In this document: one piece after another, positions 1-10,780 of the stretch
Layout: each line of letters begins with the position of its first letter
How positions within the stretch are numbered: position 1 is the stretch's first letter
Source of the DNA: Skeletonema tropicum
Taxonomy: Eukaryota; Bacillariophyta; Thalassiosirophyceae; Thalassiosirales; Thalassiosiraceae
Length of the DNA stretch: 64,000 nt
Direction of reading: 5' to 3'
Assembly (NCBI GenBank): GCA_037178625.1
Contig: CM074144.1
Span: 186,001-250,000 of the forward strand
The notes under the pieces: generated by a model
What the model was told of the DNA's origin: nothing
Seen by the model: only the letters and a program-made list of their open reading frames with translations
The model's database searches: none
Made by a program: the position numbers and the translations under genes

Positions 1-347
1 CACACAAAAGCACACAAATTAGTTAGTAAAAAGTTCTCCTTGCCTGAGAGTCCGATTTAGCTAGTTGAGAAAATGAGAACCGACTATCTAATTCTGAGCC
101 AGAGAGTGCGGAGAGTGCTAACAAAAGAGCTGAAGTCATTCTCATTTTTCCGACAAGAAAACCACAAGCATTCCCAACTAACAGCGGCATCATGACACGA
201 TGGCGCTACTTACTCCCCTCAACGCCAACATCAACATGCTAAATACATGATAAGACGACGTAGTAAAGGGTAGTTGTACAGCAATAATAAGAATATCAGC
301 AACAAATAAGCCCAACAACGCATACCAACAACAACATCACGTCTGGG

Positions 348-1223
348 TTGGTTATGGCTGCTCGTCGACGAAGAGAGTCGCGGCATCAAACGGCTGCGCC
401 AGACACTGCATCCACCGGCGCGTCTTCTTTTCGTTTAAGTGCAGATCAAGAAGCCGCAGTACTAGAGACTAGACGAAATGTGATAAAACATCTCCCTGAA
501 TATAGGAATCGAATCGAGGAAACAATAGATTATTTCGAAGAACATATGCCCGACTACTACAGAGAAGTTGTGTACAACTTAACTCCGGAAACGAAAGCCG
601 ATCCATCTCGCTTTTACTACAAAGCAAAACGGGACTTTCATTACGATCGCTTGATTAGGCTTTTGCAGCCATTGAAAGAAGTGGAAAGATGAAGCCAAAA
701 CGAAACAGTATGGATTTTCGCATATCAGAAAATACCATGATGCTGATGCGATATTGAAGTGCTCAGAGTACTCCGGGGGCTCTCATGTAAGTCAAGAGTA
801 TCGTGATGAAATGAATGCCTACATTGAAAGCATGAAACGAGAGAAAACCGTTGCAAAACAAAACAACCAAATTGAGGAGAAGGAGGCGGACCCGATTGGA
901 ATTGATCTCTATTCGGACATAGCTAAGTGGGCGATAGAAGAAGGAACACCGGGTGGGATCCTAATTTGGGCGAGTTCGGTGACACAGTGGAATTGCAAGG
1001 CCGACCCATCAGTGTTGATGCTCTTGGCTTGAGTTATTTTGCCGTTTCCCAGCCTCCATCATCGCAGATCATCAGTGACTCCTTTGAAGCTGCCAAAGCT
1101 GCTTTGAAGCAGGAGCATCCATCTCTCTTTTCAAAGAAGGGTCATGGCACTTGGTCAGTCAGTACATGGTCTAAAGAATTACATCTTTCGTCGAGGAAGA
1201 GGAAAGCAACAGCCTCATCGTAA
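348..1223 (+). pseudogene. Broken copy of a multicopy recombinase-like ORF
   Basis: Three overlapping reading frames together read like one protein. The first (348-692) ends in TGA. The second continues through 'FSHIRKYHDA', 'EEKEADPI' and 'TQWNCKA' to 1032. The third (from about 990) adds 'ISVDALGLSYF' and stops at 1223. The order 'RKYHDA ... EADPI ... QWN ... DALG' resembles, from memory, the core-binding region of the tyrosine-recombinase-like ORFs that are multicopy in diatom genomes. The catalytic C-terminal half is absent. Moving from the first to the second frame needs +1 at the TGA; second to third needs -1. No intron signals fit either junction. I read this as a decayed, truncated fragment. 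The family assignment is inference and no activity is expected. Confidence 0.5.
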
Positions 1224-1990
1224 CTGAGGTAAATAATTAGTTGATCAATTAAGTTAAGATGACGTGATAGATGTACAATAGGACTAACCATTTTGGTATC
1301 ACAATCGGTCTATAATCCGTCTCTTATGATGTGCTATGTAAGTAGGCCAGCCTGATTTGTTTTGATGGCAGACATAGGATGTTACTAAACACATCTACAT
1401 ACATTTTTGTGTTTCAACTTCATACATTCGTGTCGATGTGCGTGTACTTGTCCTCGCTCCTCAATAGAGCTTACGGGCTGCTTACGGGGCGGGCCTTTGC
1501 AACTTCTACGTAACAGTAAACTAGTGTTAGATAGACACTGTTACCTACATAACATCACTACTGGTACTATAACTAACTTTCAACTAGCTAATTCCTCACC
1601 ACAAGAGTCCAAGAGTTTCTCTCAATTCCAGAAACCCACGTGCGTACCAAATAACCTAAAAAACCCACTTCATAAAATAATATGCATTACCAGAAGATAT
1701 TACAATTTACAATACTACTTCTTATGCATCATGACTGGGTGTTGATTGCCTGCTTTTGAACAGGTGAGTGAGTGCTATGACTGTACGATAAGGGTGCAGC
1801 CTATCCAGCTGAGATGGGATGAATTTTGTGATGAGTATGATTATTATTCTGCCCCGGCTTTTCGCTGACCGCACTGAGCGGGTGCACACATACTTTGTCT
1901 TCGATAGTTGTGATATTAACGTGTCTAACTGTCAGGTGATCATCTTTTTATAGTATCATCAACACAGGTACGAATTGATGTAACAATTGA
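1224..1990. other. Intergenic, no gene recognised
   Basis: Only short ORFs without recognisable domains occur here (for example 1407-1745). It probably holds the promoter and 5' UTR of the LRR gene that starts at 1991. Confidence 0.5.
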
Positions 1991-3535
1991 ATGGCGATGG
2001 AGAGGCGAGGTTTTGATTATTATGAAGCACGTGCACAAGATGTGCAATTGGCGGACATCACGTCATGCGAATATAACACCGTGATCCTACGAAGGCTTCG
2101 CGACCAATCTCGTTTTCTTGATCATCTGGATATAGATGTATGTGAACGTATCAATGATGACCAAACTTTCGATGTCGATAAGATTAGCGATATTGGCTGG
2201 TTGGGATATTTCATAGGCAAAAGTAAATATTTGAAAGTTCTGTGGATTAGCTCCTGGGGAGAGGGAGAAACAAATATAGAGGCATTCGTTGAGGGACTGA
2301 ATCACAATCGATCGATAGAAAAGCTTCATTTTTTTGCAGATCTTCGAGATGTACCCTTTCAAAGCCTGAGTCCATTTTTCAGAAACAACAGCAATCTTGC
2401 CGCATTTGGAGTCCAAGATTTTGAGGTTGGGCTAGAGATTGCACAAAGTATTGCATTGACATTGGCTGAAAGCCATTGTCAATCATTGAAATATATTGGA
2501 TTTGAAAATTGCAACCTAAGCGATGAGGGCTTGGCAGCGATAGCCACAGCTTTGAGAACCTATCCTCAACTCGAAGAACTAAATTTGCGTTCCAACAATA
2601 TTGGTTCGTTGGGATGTATTGCTTTAGGAGAAATGATGCGGGGATGGGGGACATCAAACTTGACGAGGATGAGTTTGAGTTTCAATGCTATTGGCGATGA
2701 AGGGCTGCAAGCACTCTCTGCTGGGTTAGCCAACACAGCACTCGAATCATTACACATTTCAGGTAACAACTTGATCACAGGAGCTGGGTTGAGATCTTTA
2801 AGCACTTTCTTGCAATCTGAAAACTGTCGCTTGAGATTCCTGACTTTAAGGAGGAACGGGTTTGGTGACGAGGGGGCAGTGGCATTAGCTGAAGGATTGG
2901 CAGGGAATAATTCATTGACGCGTTTGAACTTTGATCCAGACGATGCTGGTATCACAGATGTTGGATGGGCTGCTTTCTCAAATCTTGTTTGTGATCCTTC
3001 GAGCATCAACAGCACCTATTTTTCTCACCACAAGATCTTGATGGACGTTGGAGACATAGTTCTACCTACGTTCGCAGAGTATCTCAAGTTTAATAAGCAC
3101 CCGCATCCTGCTATTCAGAAGATTCTCTACAGCCATCCTGACCTGGACATGGAGCCTTTCTTTCGCTGGAAGTTGAAGCTTCTCCCAGTGGTGATAAACT
3201 GGTTTAAAGTAGCTAGGAGATACATGCGCGTAGATCAGGTATCAGGGCAAGGGCAAAGGCAAAGGGAGAATCTCCAGAGTAGAGAGCTCTCTGCAGTATA
3301 CAAATTCGTACGCGGGATGCCCGCCTTGACAGCGATCTCTTACTGGCAACAATTCGTAGCTAATGCTCAGGTGAAACGGCGTAGGATCGATGACGAAAGG
3401 CGGCGTTTAGGCAGTGAAAGGTCGAGATTATATTATGAAGAAGAGGCTGCGTGGGTCAGGCTTGGTGGTCGACGAAGCAGTGACGGTGAAGGAATTACTG
3501 TGGTTAGTGGTGCCAAACGCAGGAGGCAAGAGTAG
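1991..3535 (+). CDS. RI-type leucine-rich repeat protein
   Basis: This is a single-exon, 514-residue protein that starts at an ATG. After an N-terminal region containing 'DIGWLGYFIGKS' it carries about seven ribonuclease-inhibitor-type LRRs at roughly residues 130-320, with motifs such as 'LEELNLRSNNIGSLG' and 'LTRMSLSFNAIGDEG'. A distinctive C-terminal module follows ('ILYSHPDLDMEPFF', 'LLPVVINWF', 'LSAVYKFVRGMP'). The tail is basic ('KRRR' twice), like a nuclear localisation signal. There is no signal peptide or membrane segment, so an intracellular and perhaps nuclear protein-interaction role is likely. The same N-terminal and C-terminal modules occur in the genes at 26.3-27.7 and 32.6-34.9 kb, so the three are paralogues. 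The ligand or partner is unknown. Confidence 0.85.
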   Translation: MAMERRGFDYYEARAQDVQLADITSCEYNTVILRRLRDQSRFLDHLDIDVCERINDDQTFDVDKISDIGWLGYFIGKSKYLKVLWISSWGEGETNIEAFVEGLNHNRSIEKLHFFADLRDVPFQSLSPFFRNNSNLAAFGVQDFEVGLEIAQSIALTLAESHCQSLKYIGFENCNLSDEGLAAIATALRTYPQLEELNLRSNNIGSLGCIALGEMMRGWGTSNLTRMSLSFNAIGDEGLQALSAGLANTALESLHISGNNLITGAGLRSLSTFLQSENCRLRFLTLRRNGFGDEGAVALAEGLAGNNSLTRLNFDPDDAGITDVGWAAFSNLVCDPSSINSTYFSHHKILMDVGDIVLPTFAEYLKFNKHPHPAIQKILYSHPDLDMEPFFRWKLKLLPVVINWFKVARRYMRVDQVSGQGQRQRENLQSRELSAVYKFVRGMPALTAISYWQQFVANAQVKRRRIDDERRRLGSERSRLYYEEEAAWVRLGGRRSSDGEGITVVSGAKRRRQE

Positions 3536-3971
3536 ATAGAGAACACTAGTATTAGCAGTGTAGTCATATACGATCAAGATTTGCAGTCCAACTGGTCAAA
3601 GAGTGTTAGAGTAGCTTCAACATTGCAGAAAATACATTAATAGATCGCTACCTAAGTACTTACTTATCTAAATTTTGGTATCACAAGAAGATTTCTGTGA
3701 CTTGAGTGCCGTTTACAAATTTAAATCATTCAAATCCGTGTCTCGGTTCTCTTTCTTCTCACAAAAACTGCTGAGACATTTCTCACATTTTCTCAACAAA
3801 ATCCTTTGGAAGACATCACACACGTTACACATCTTCTCATTTTTGAAATGCTCTACCTTTTGCACTCCGACCAATGTCGAAGCAATTTTTAGTGACACTG
3901 TGTTGTCTCTACAAGCTCTCATAACTTGCTATCCACTCATCAGTACCTACAAGCACAACCAGCCGAATATC

Positions 3972-6190
3972 ATGACATCCTCTCCTAGCCAAGATGAAAT
4001 GGGCGTAGAGATCCATATTGTATCTCCTTCGTATTTGGACAAATGGTCACATGGATGGGATGATGACGTGGAAGACACATCTGATGCACCGTCGATTGTG
4101 GATCACGATGCTACAAGCAGCGGCAACGTTGCCGGCAGCCGCATGTCAATCAAGAAGAAATTGCTACTAGCCACATCTATCGCCGCCGTCTCGATCGGTG
4201 GGGCGTTGTTTGCTCTCGACGGCTCAAAGAATACCACCAAAGCAGTTGATGTTTCCAATCTTCATAAGGTGGGAGACGCTCTTGAGCTCTGTGATTACGT
4301 TAGACGTGTTCTTGTAGTTCCTGGCAGTGAAGAATTTCAGCCTGTGAAAAAGACATGGCAGATGCGTATCCTGAATCGCAAAGGAAACTCTGCAGAAAGA
4401 AAGAAGGTAAGTCGTCTTTTAATACATGTATTTAAGTATTCCCTTGTATACTTTTTGTTGCTCACATCACATGTGATATATTCATTTATGTCGTCCAGAA
4501 ATGTGTAAGGAGCGGTGAGGACGACAAGTGCGCTCGAAAGACGAAGGCAAAAAAGACGAGCACACAAGCAGATAGGAAGCTTGGTCAGCAGCTTGTCAAG
4601 CCTTCCTCGTCTCTCACTACAAGATCACCCGGGCCGACGCTATGTAGAGACGATTCAGGAGATGATACTCTCCCTGACAAACCACGTGTGGATCCCGTGC
4701 CTGTCACTGAACCGCCTTCTCCCTCTCCACCGAGAACAAGTGCTCCTACCAAGGCCATAGTCACAGATGCTCCTCCCTCTCCGACTAATCAGCCTACAAA
4801 GGCAACAGCTAGTCCAACTAATCAGCCTACAAAGGCAACAGCTAGTCCAACTAATCAGCTTACAAAGGCAACTACCATTCCAACTAATCAGCCAACGAAG
4901 TCAACTTCTACTCCAACTAACCAGCCTACAAAGGCAACAAGTAGTCCTACGCCGAAGGTAACTAATCCTATCGATGATCCAAACGATTCTAGCGAGACAG
5001 GATTTCTCGGATACGATCTTGTCAAGAACGATGCTCTGAGCCTTCTTGTGAATGCAGGGCTTGAAATAAAGCTAATTGCCACAAAGAAGCAAAAGGTTCA
5101 ATTCAGTAATGGGAAGGAGTCTGACATTACGTATCATGAGTGGATGGACGGAGCGGGAGTGATCCCGCTGGATGATGGAGGCTACGTGTATGTATCAAAT
5201 TCAGAGAACGATGATGGCCTAGGTGGAGTGTGGGGTCTTTATTTTAACAAAGATCATGAAATTATTGGCTTCAAGAAGCTCTTGGGTGGAACAACTTGGA
5301 ACTGCTCTGGTGGAGTCAGTCCGTGGTCCACTTGGATTAGTTGCGAGGAAACAGAAAATGGCCAATGCCACGAGGTTGATCCAGACCCCAAGAGCAAAAA
5401 TCATGATAAGCCTACACAAACGTTACTGGGTGGTGACGGCGGGCAGTATGAGGCAGTGGCGGTTGACAGTCGTGGCACTGAGCCTGTTTTCTTCGTTACC
5501 GAAGACAAATGGAAGTAAGTTACAATTGCTTTGAAGTATGGCTTTGTCTGTATCCTGTTCGCTATCTAAATTGGGCCTCAAATATCTCAATCTTTTACTC
5601 TCAACCACAGTGGTGCATTACGCCGAGTTAAATCACGTTGCTCAGGCTGGGGTGCACTACACGGTACTCGTGACGGGTGTACGCTTGAGACAACGTTTCT
5701 CCGTCTCTTCCCGGACCAGGATCCGCCATCGTTTGAATGGGTAGCTGACGAGACTGCGGGTAAAACATCAGCCAAAAATCATTTCCCAAATAGTGAAGGA
5801 ATCGCCTTTCATGATGGGAAGTTATCTTTCGTGTCCAAAACGGAAAAGAAGATGATCACTTTGGACCTCGACGAAGAGACCTACAAGGAGGAGAGGACTG
5901 GACTCAAGTTCAGAGGGAAAGGAAGTTTTAATGGACAGCCTGATCAGACGCTTGACGACCCGGACTCTAATTACATGTATTTCACAGAGGAAGATGGTAA
6001 AGGCGTCGGACTTTATTCCCGTCACGATAAAGACGGGTACTACTACACTCTATTTGAGGACACTGGTGCTCGTGAAGGAGATGAGACTGTAGGAACTGCC
6101 ACAAGTCCCGACGGCACTAAGCTCTATGTCGGCTTCCAGGAATCAGGAGAATTGTTTGTTCTTGAGAGGAAAGATGGAGGAAGATTTTAG
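3972..6190 (+). CDS. PhoX-like (DUF839) membrane-anchored protein, 3 exons
   Basis: The exons are 3972-4406, 4499-5514 and 5611-6190; both introns have GTAAGT donors and AG acceptors, and the splice joins a 676-residue protein. A single hydrophobic segment after 'KKKLLLA' (about residues 60-82) suggests a type II membrane anchor or signal anchor. A Thr/Pro-rich stalk contains five 11-residue repeats. The C-terminal half carries the PhoX/DUF839 hallmark 'GGVSPWSTWISCEE' (about residues 415-430), with 'GAGVIPLDDGGYVYVSNSE' before it and 'NSEGIAFHDGKL' after. PhoX proteins are calcium/iron-dependent secreted alkaline phosphatases, so a cell-surface phosphomonoesterase is the natural guess. Metal ligands were not checked residue by residue. 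The ATG at 3972 is chosen because upstream in-frame sequence looks non-coding. Confidence 0.8.
4784..4948 (+). repeat. Five 33-bp in-frame repeats coding a Thr-Pro stalk
   Basis: Five consecutive 33-bp units each encode a variant of 'TNQPTKATASP'. They form the extracytoplasmic linker of the PhoX-like protein. Units 1 and 2 are nearly identical and the later ones diverge, consistent with slippage and length polymorphism. Confidence 0.9.
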
Positions 6191-6307
6191 TCTCACGGTC
6201 TTGTCCACGCATTTGTAATGTAGGATGTCATACATAGAGTCATTAATCTAAATGTCAAAAAAAATCGTAAGCTCATTACTCACTAGTTTATCTTCTATCA
6301 AATCAAG

Positions 6308-9300
6308 TTAAGCACACTCCGAAGAAAGAATAGCAACGATGCCTTCAATCATATCATTATCCATTTTCTGGATTTGTTTCTTGTCGCTCTGCTCAAATAC
6401 TTTCTGTAGAAGCAAGTCGAGCTGTTTTCTGGTTTCACGAAGGAAGACACCTACCTGAGCTGCCATTGGCAGCTCCATCCAACCATCAACTAGAACTTTC
6501 CTTTCTGTGTGTTTCACTACTACAGAGCCCCCAAAGAGGCACAGGACAAATGGATGGACAAATGCGGTAGTAGCAACAGATGTCCGTTGTGTAGTGCCGA
6601 ACTTCTCGTGGAACACTACCCATTTGACTGAGCTCTGGAACCGCTTTTTGGAGGCATTTACCGACTTGCCGTGGAAAAAGATTCGTTCGTTATTGTGCCA
6701 TAAACTGATGTCCATTGCTGGTGATTGATCAAGACGGGCAATGTTTGGGTAGAAGCCAGCTGCACAGACGGCATGAACAAGCTCGTAATTTTTGGCGTGT
6801 CTATTGAAGGCAGATTGTTTCAGATTGGCTGCATCTGACTTATCCAAGAATCCGATGCTGCATAACAGATCAAGAAATTGCCGTCGAGAGTCACTTATCT
6901 CTCGCAGTGCAACAAAATTGAGGTAATTCTCCTTGCAGAATTTCCTTCCAGCGCTAAGAGATTTTTCTGTGGCTTCACTGTATGCTTCCCATACGTTGAC
7001 ATACGTAATGAAGTCCGAATCAGGATCCATGAATTGCTTTTGCTTTGCTTTCGCCGTGCCATCGTCATTAAAGAATTCTGCAAAAGGCGATTTAGACGAA
7101 AGACTCGCTGCGATTGTGAGCACGGGCTCAATCGTGCAGAATAGAACTCCAAAAATCATCATCTTGGCAATCCTGACATCGACAGGGAGTTTAGCCAAGT
7201 GTAGGCCAAGGCTAGTGAGCCTTTCCTTCTCATTATCAGCTTCGACAGCTCCTACTTGATGCAACACCTCAATGGCGGCTCTAACAGAATCTATTGATGG
7301 CGGCTGAGGGGCTTGACTTAGAAACTGCATGCAATTTTGTGAGAAGCCGCTGGCCAAGATTGACATGCACACCTCTTCCAATGGCACCCGCTTCAGCTCT
7401 GGCTCACTTTCTGCTTTCATTACGTACTCAGCCGTGTTGGAAGAGTAGAGTTTAAGGCACATGCCACACTGAACTCTACCCGCTCTGCCCGCACGTTGCT
7501 TGCAACTAGATTTGGCACACCATTGTTGGATCAGCATACTGCCTCCTGTTCTCTTATTCCTCGTGACTTGACGGACGCGGCCACAGTCGATCACGCAAAC
7601 CACATCAGGAAGCGTGATACTCGTTTCACAAATGTTCGTACCGAGAATAATCTTTGTCCTTCCCGGCGAAGCAGGGGTAAATGCTCTGCGTTGATCCTTT
7701 GACGAGAGTGTGCTATGCATAGGTATAATATCACATGAGCGGAAGTGTCTACTTCCCTCCAGTCGTTCTGCTAATGCTTTGATTTCGCCGAGCCCGGGAA
7801 GGAAAACCAAGATGGATCCATTACTTGACATGTCAGCACCATCGGGCAGAGCTAATGCAGAGTAGTCTCTCTTCACTAGAAGTAACGTGAGAATATCTTC
7901 CACCAAGTCGTAGTTGATAACCTCTTCGTTCACACGCCAAAGGCTCAGTCTTGTAGACAACTTGAACCCAGGATAAAATGATTCATCCAATTCCATGGAT
8001 AGGGGATTATCATGGCAATCAACCATCTGCTTCCGCTTCTCGCCACCTCGAGTAGTAATCATCATCTGCATCTTCTCCTCGCCACGATAATTCTCCCTCA
8101 AAGCATAACGAGATGACTCTTCAATTAAATGATCAGTAGCCTCCAACAAGTCTTCGAGGTAGTAATTATTCACGGGGAATGTTCGTCCAGGGACACTAAC
8201 GAGGGGAGCACCATTGAAAAAGGAACAAAATAATTTCTCATCCATTGTTGCACTCATCAGAATTACTTTCAAATCTGGTCGAGTCGTTTGAAGTAATTGT
8301 CTCAAAACAATCAACAGAACATCAGTCTGCTGCTGCCTTTCATGAACCTCGTCAACAATAACATGTGTCACCCCCTTCAAATTGGGATCATCCTGAAGTC
8401 TCCGCAAGACAACTCCCGTGGTACAGAAGAGTAACTTTGTCCGAGAGCTACGCCTCGACTCCATCCGAATTTGATACCCGACCATGTTCCCCAATGATTC
8501 CACCATTTCAACTGCCACACGCTCCGCTACTGACGTTGCAGCTACTCGTCGGGGTTGAGTGCAAATCATGTTCACTGCATCACCCATTCCATCTAATAGA
8601 GCCTGCTCTAGAATGTACTGTCCACACTGTGTACTCTTACCTGCACCAGTGTCCGCCTGTACAATCACCACTGGATGATTCTTCACCGTATCCAATATAG
8701 TTTGACGATATTGCAACATTGGCAGGGTATCACGAACTGCCTTCATCTTTTGATACGATGGAGTGGAAATTCGTTTCGTGAATTCCTTTTGAAGTTTTAT
8801 TCCGGCTGTCGATGGGTCCTTGGTGGTAGTAATAACTGGTGTGTCGTCTTCAATATCTTCGTCTTCCCAATTGTCTACGATTCCGTCACTCCCATCATCT
8901 TTTGTGACAGCATCTGCCTTCTCCAACAATACATCACCACCCTTACCACCAACACCGCCATCCTTTTGATCAATCCTAGCCTTCTCGATCAACCCAATCA
9001 AATGATCAATATACGCCTTCCTCTCCCCCTCCACCTCCTTCTCTTCCATCTCCTTTTTCTCCCGTTTTTCATTCATCCATGATAGCCACAACTCACGAAA
9101 TGGTCCAGGAAAAACTGAATATAATGGTAGAGATGGATCAAGTTCGTAGAGGGCAAGTGTGGCAAGATAGTCTTTGAGACTGCTAGTTTTGGTATAGTCA
9201 CCGTCCTTCGCTTCGTATTGTTTTTCGATGGTTTGTGGCTGTTGTTGTTGTTTCTTCTTTTTCTTCTTTGCAGCGTTGTTGTTGTTGTTGTTACTGCTAC

Positions 9301-10780
9301 TACTTCTTTCTTTTTCCAACGTGGTAATGGTAAGCTTGAACCCTGAATTCATTGGCAACTTTGAATATTTGGCACGTGGGAGTTGTTGCTTTTTGAGCAC
9401 TTCGTCTAACTTCTTTTGAGGGGTGGTGCCTGTCCATGATGAGGGGATGGTAAAGTCGAGTTGCTTGGTAGTTGCAGGCGTAGTAATTATTGTGGAGGCA
9501 GTGGTTGATGATGAAGCTCCTTGGTGGTGGTTACCCTCGCCATCATCTTTATCCTCATCATTGTTGGTTCCAAACAAGTCAAACATTCCATCACCACCCT
9601 CTTCTTCCTCCTCCGCCTCATCATTGCTGGTTCCAAACAAGTCAAACAAACCACCACCACCCTCTTCCTCCTGCTCTACCTTCAGCTGCTGCTGCTTCTG
9701 CGCCTCAATTTCCTCCTCCTCCCTCCTCCTCCTCCTCCTCTCCACCTTTTTCCTCAACCCATTCACCATTTGTCTCATCTTCTTCACTTCATTCTGCAAT
9801 TGTTTCATTTCGAATTTCGATCGCATGTAATTATTTGCATCGTTATTGAGATCGGATTCGAGGAGGTGCAGTTGAGTTTCTTGTTGGTGGAGACGTAGTT
9901 CGTCTGGTGATTGTTGTTGTTGTGGTGGTGGTTGTTCTTTGTTGTTCATGTTGTTGGCTGGACAGTCACCTTTGTGACTGTTGTTGTTGACATTAGTATC
10001 ATTTCGTTCTTGCTCATGGTCTTCTTCTTCTTGCTCTTCTTCGTATTGATATTGTTGCAATAGCCAATACTTATGCTCATCCTTGACTCGTTGCTCTTCC
10101 TCCTCTTGCTCTTGCTGCTTCTCTTTCTTCTTCTTGATCCTCTCAACCTCATCCTCACTATCGTCATCCACAACATCATGATTCGTTGCTACAACTTGCA
10201 ATATATTACTCTCCTTGACACCATTCCCTCCTACTACTACTCCATCATCATCATTACCTCCAACTCCACTTCCACCACCCTTCTTGACCACAGTCAACTT
10301 CATCTTCCCCTCCTCCCCAGCATCACCATTCCAAAACCCCACCCTTCCATCCACAAACAACCGTGGCAAATCCTCCGTATCCAAATTCCAACAGAACCAA
10401 TCCAATGACTTTTCCAATGTGATTTCATATTGGAGTGCGATAACGACTAATTCGATTTGAGAGGGGGTGAAAGTATGTGTTTGAAGTGTTGTGATGATGG
10501 TACTTAGTTTGTTGTGAAATTTTTTGGTGGTGGTGTTGGTGTTGCTTGTTGGTGGTGGAGGCTTTGTTGGATTTGAAAGAGAAGCCACCGTGCAAGAAGA
10601 AGTTGTCGTCGTCGTCGCAGCTGTCGTTATTGCCTTGCTATTAATAACACTATCAGTATTGATCTGACCTTGCTTCTGTGATTGTGACGATCGTATTGCA
10701 GTTGCAGTTTTAGTGTCAGCTGCCGAGCCCTGAGAGTAGCCTCGTGTGTCTCCCTTTTTCGACTTTTTCTTCCTGGCCAT
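6308..10780 (-). CDS. DExH-box RNA helicase, DHX29/DHX57-like
   Basis: This single-exon ORF encodes 1490 residues from an ATG. The N-terminal half is low complexity (Lys/Glu/Gln/Asn-rich) apart from 'LEKSLDWFCWNL' near residue 130, which resembles the conserved N-terminal segment of DHX29/DHX57 proteins. The helicase core has 'GADTGAGKST' (motif I, about 710), 'TQPRRVAA' (Ia), 'DEVHER' (II, about 810), 'SATM' (III), 'TNICETSIT' (V) and 'QRAGRAGR' (VI, about 1097). HA2 and OB-fold regions typical of DEAH/RHA helicases follow. A complete motif set implies an active ATP-dependent RNA helicase. A role in translation initiation, as for DHX29, is inferred from the DEVH box and N-terminus. The C-terminus is close to the PhoX-like gene, convergent with 117 bp between stops. 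Confidence 0.92.
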   Translation of the reverse strand: MARKKKSKKGDTRGYSQGSAADTKTATAIRSSQSQKQGQINTDSVINSKAITTAATTTTTSSCTVASLSNPTKPPPPTSNTNTTTKKFHNKLSTIITTLQTHTFTPSQIELVVIALQYEITLEKSLDWFCWNLDTEDLPRLFVDGRVGFWNGDAGEEGKMKLTVVKKGGGSGVGGNDDDGVVVGGNGVKESNILQVVATNHDVVDDDSEDEVERIKKKKEKQQEQEEEEQRVKDEHKYWLLQQYQYEEEQEEEDHEQERNDTNVNNNSHKGDCPANNMNNKEQPPPQQQQSPDELRLHQQETQLHLLESDLNNDANNYMRSKFEMKQLQNEVKKMRQMVNGLRKKVERRRRRREEEEIEAQKQQQLKVEQEEEGGGGLFDLFGTSNDEAEEEEEGGDGMFDLFGTNNDEDKDDGEGNHHQGASSSTTASTIITTPATTKQLDFTIPSSWTGTTPQKKLDEVLKKQQLPRAKYSKLPMNSGFKLTITTLEKERSSSSNNNNNNAAKKKKKKQQQQPQTIEKQYEAKDGDYTKTSSLKDYLATLALYELDPSLPLYSVFPGPFRELWLSWMNEKREKKEMEEKEVEGERKAYIDHLIGLIEKARIDQKDGGVGGKGGDVLLEKADAVTKDDGSDGIVDNWEDEDIEDDTPVITTTKDPSTAGIKLQKEFTKRISTPSYQKMKAVRDTLPMLQYRQTILDTVKNHPVVIVQADTGAGKSTQCGQYILEQALLDGMGDAVNMICTQPRRVAATSVAERVAVEMVESLGNMVGYQIRMESRRSSRTKLLFCTTGVVLRRLQDDPNLKGVTHVIVDEVHERQQQTDVLLIVLRQLLQTTRPDLKVILMSATMDEKLFCSFFNGAPLVSVPGRTFPVNNYYLEDLLEATDHLIEESSRYALRENYRGEEKMQMMITTRGGEKRKQMVDCHDNPLSMELDESFYPGFKLSTRLSLWRVNEEVINYDLVEDILTLLLVKRDYSALALPDGADMSSNGSILVFLPGLGEIKALAERLEGSRHFRSCDIIPMHSTLSSKDQRRAFTPASPGRTKIILGTNICETSITLPDVVCVIDCGRVRQVTRNKRTGGSMLIQQWCAKSSCKQRAGRAGRVQCGMCLKLYSSNTAEYVMKAESEPELKRVPLEEVCMSILASGFSQNCMQFLSQAPQPPSIDSVRAAIEVLHQVGAVEADNEKERLTSLGLHLAKLPVDVRIAKMMIFGVLFCTIEPVLTIAASLSSKSPFAEFFNDDGTAKAKQKQFMDPDSDFITYVNVWEAYSEATEKSLSAGRKFCKENYLNFVALREISDSRRQFLDLLCSIGFLDKSDAANLKQSAFNRHAKNYELVHAVCAAGFYPNIARLDQSPAMDISLWHNNERIFFHGKSVNASKKRFQSSVKWVVFHEKFGTTQRTSVATTAFVHPFVLCLFGGSVVVKHTERKVLVDGWMELPMAAQVGVFLRETRKQLDLLLQKVFEQSDKKQIQKMDNDMIEGIVAILSSECA

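Noticed and set aside
3675..3740. Short 'LSAVYKF' peptide upstream of the PhoX-like gene that matches the LRR C-terminal module.
   Set aside because: Seven residues only, with nothing else of the module around it; could be chance or a tiny remnant.
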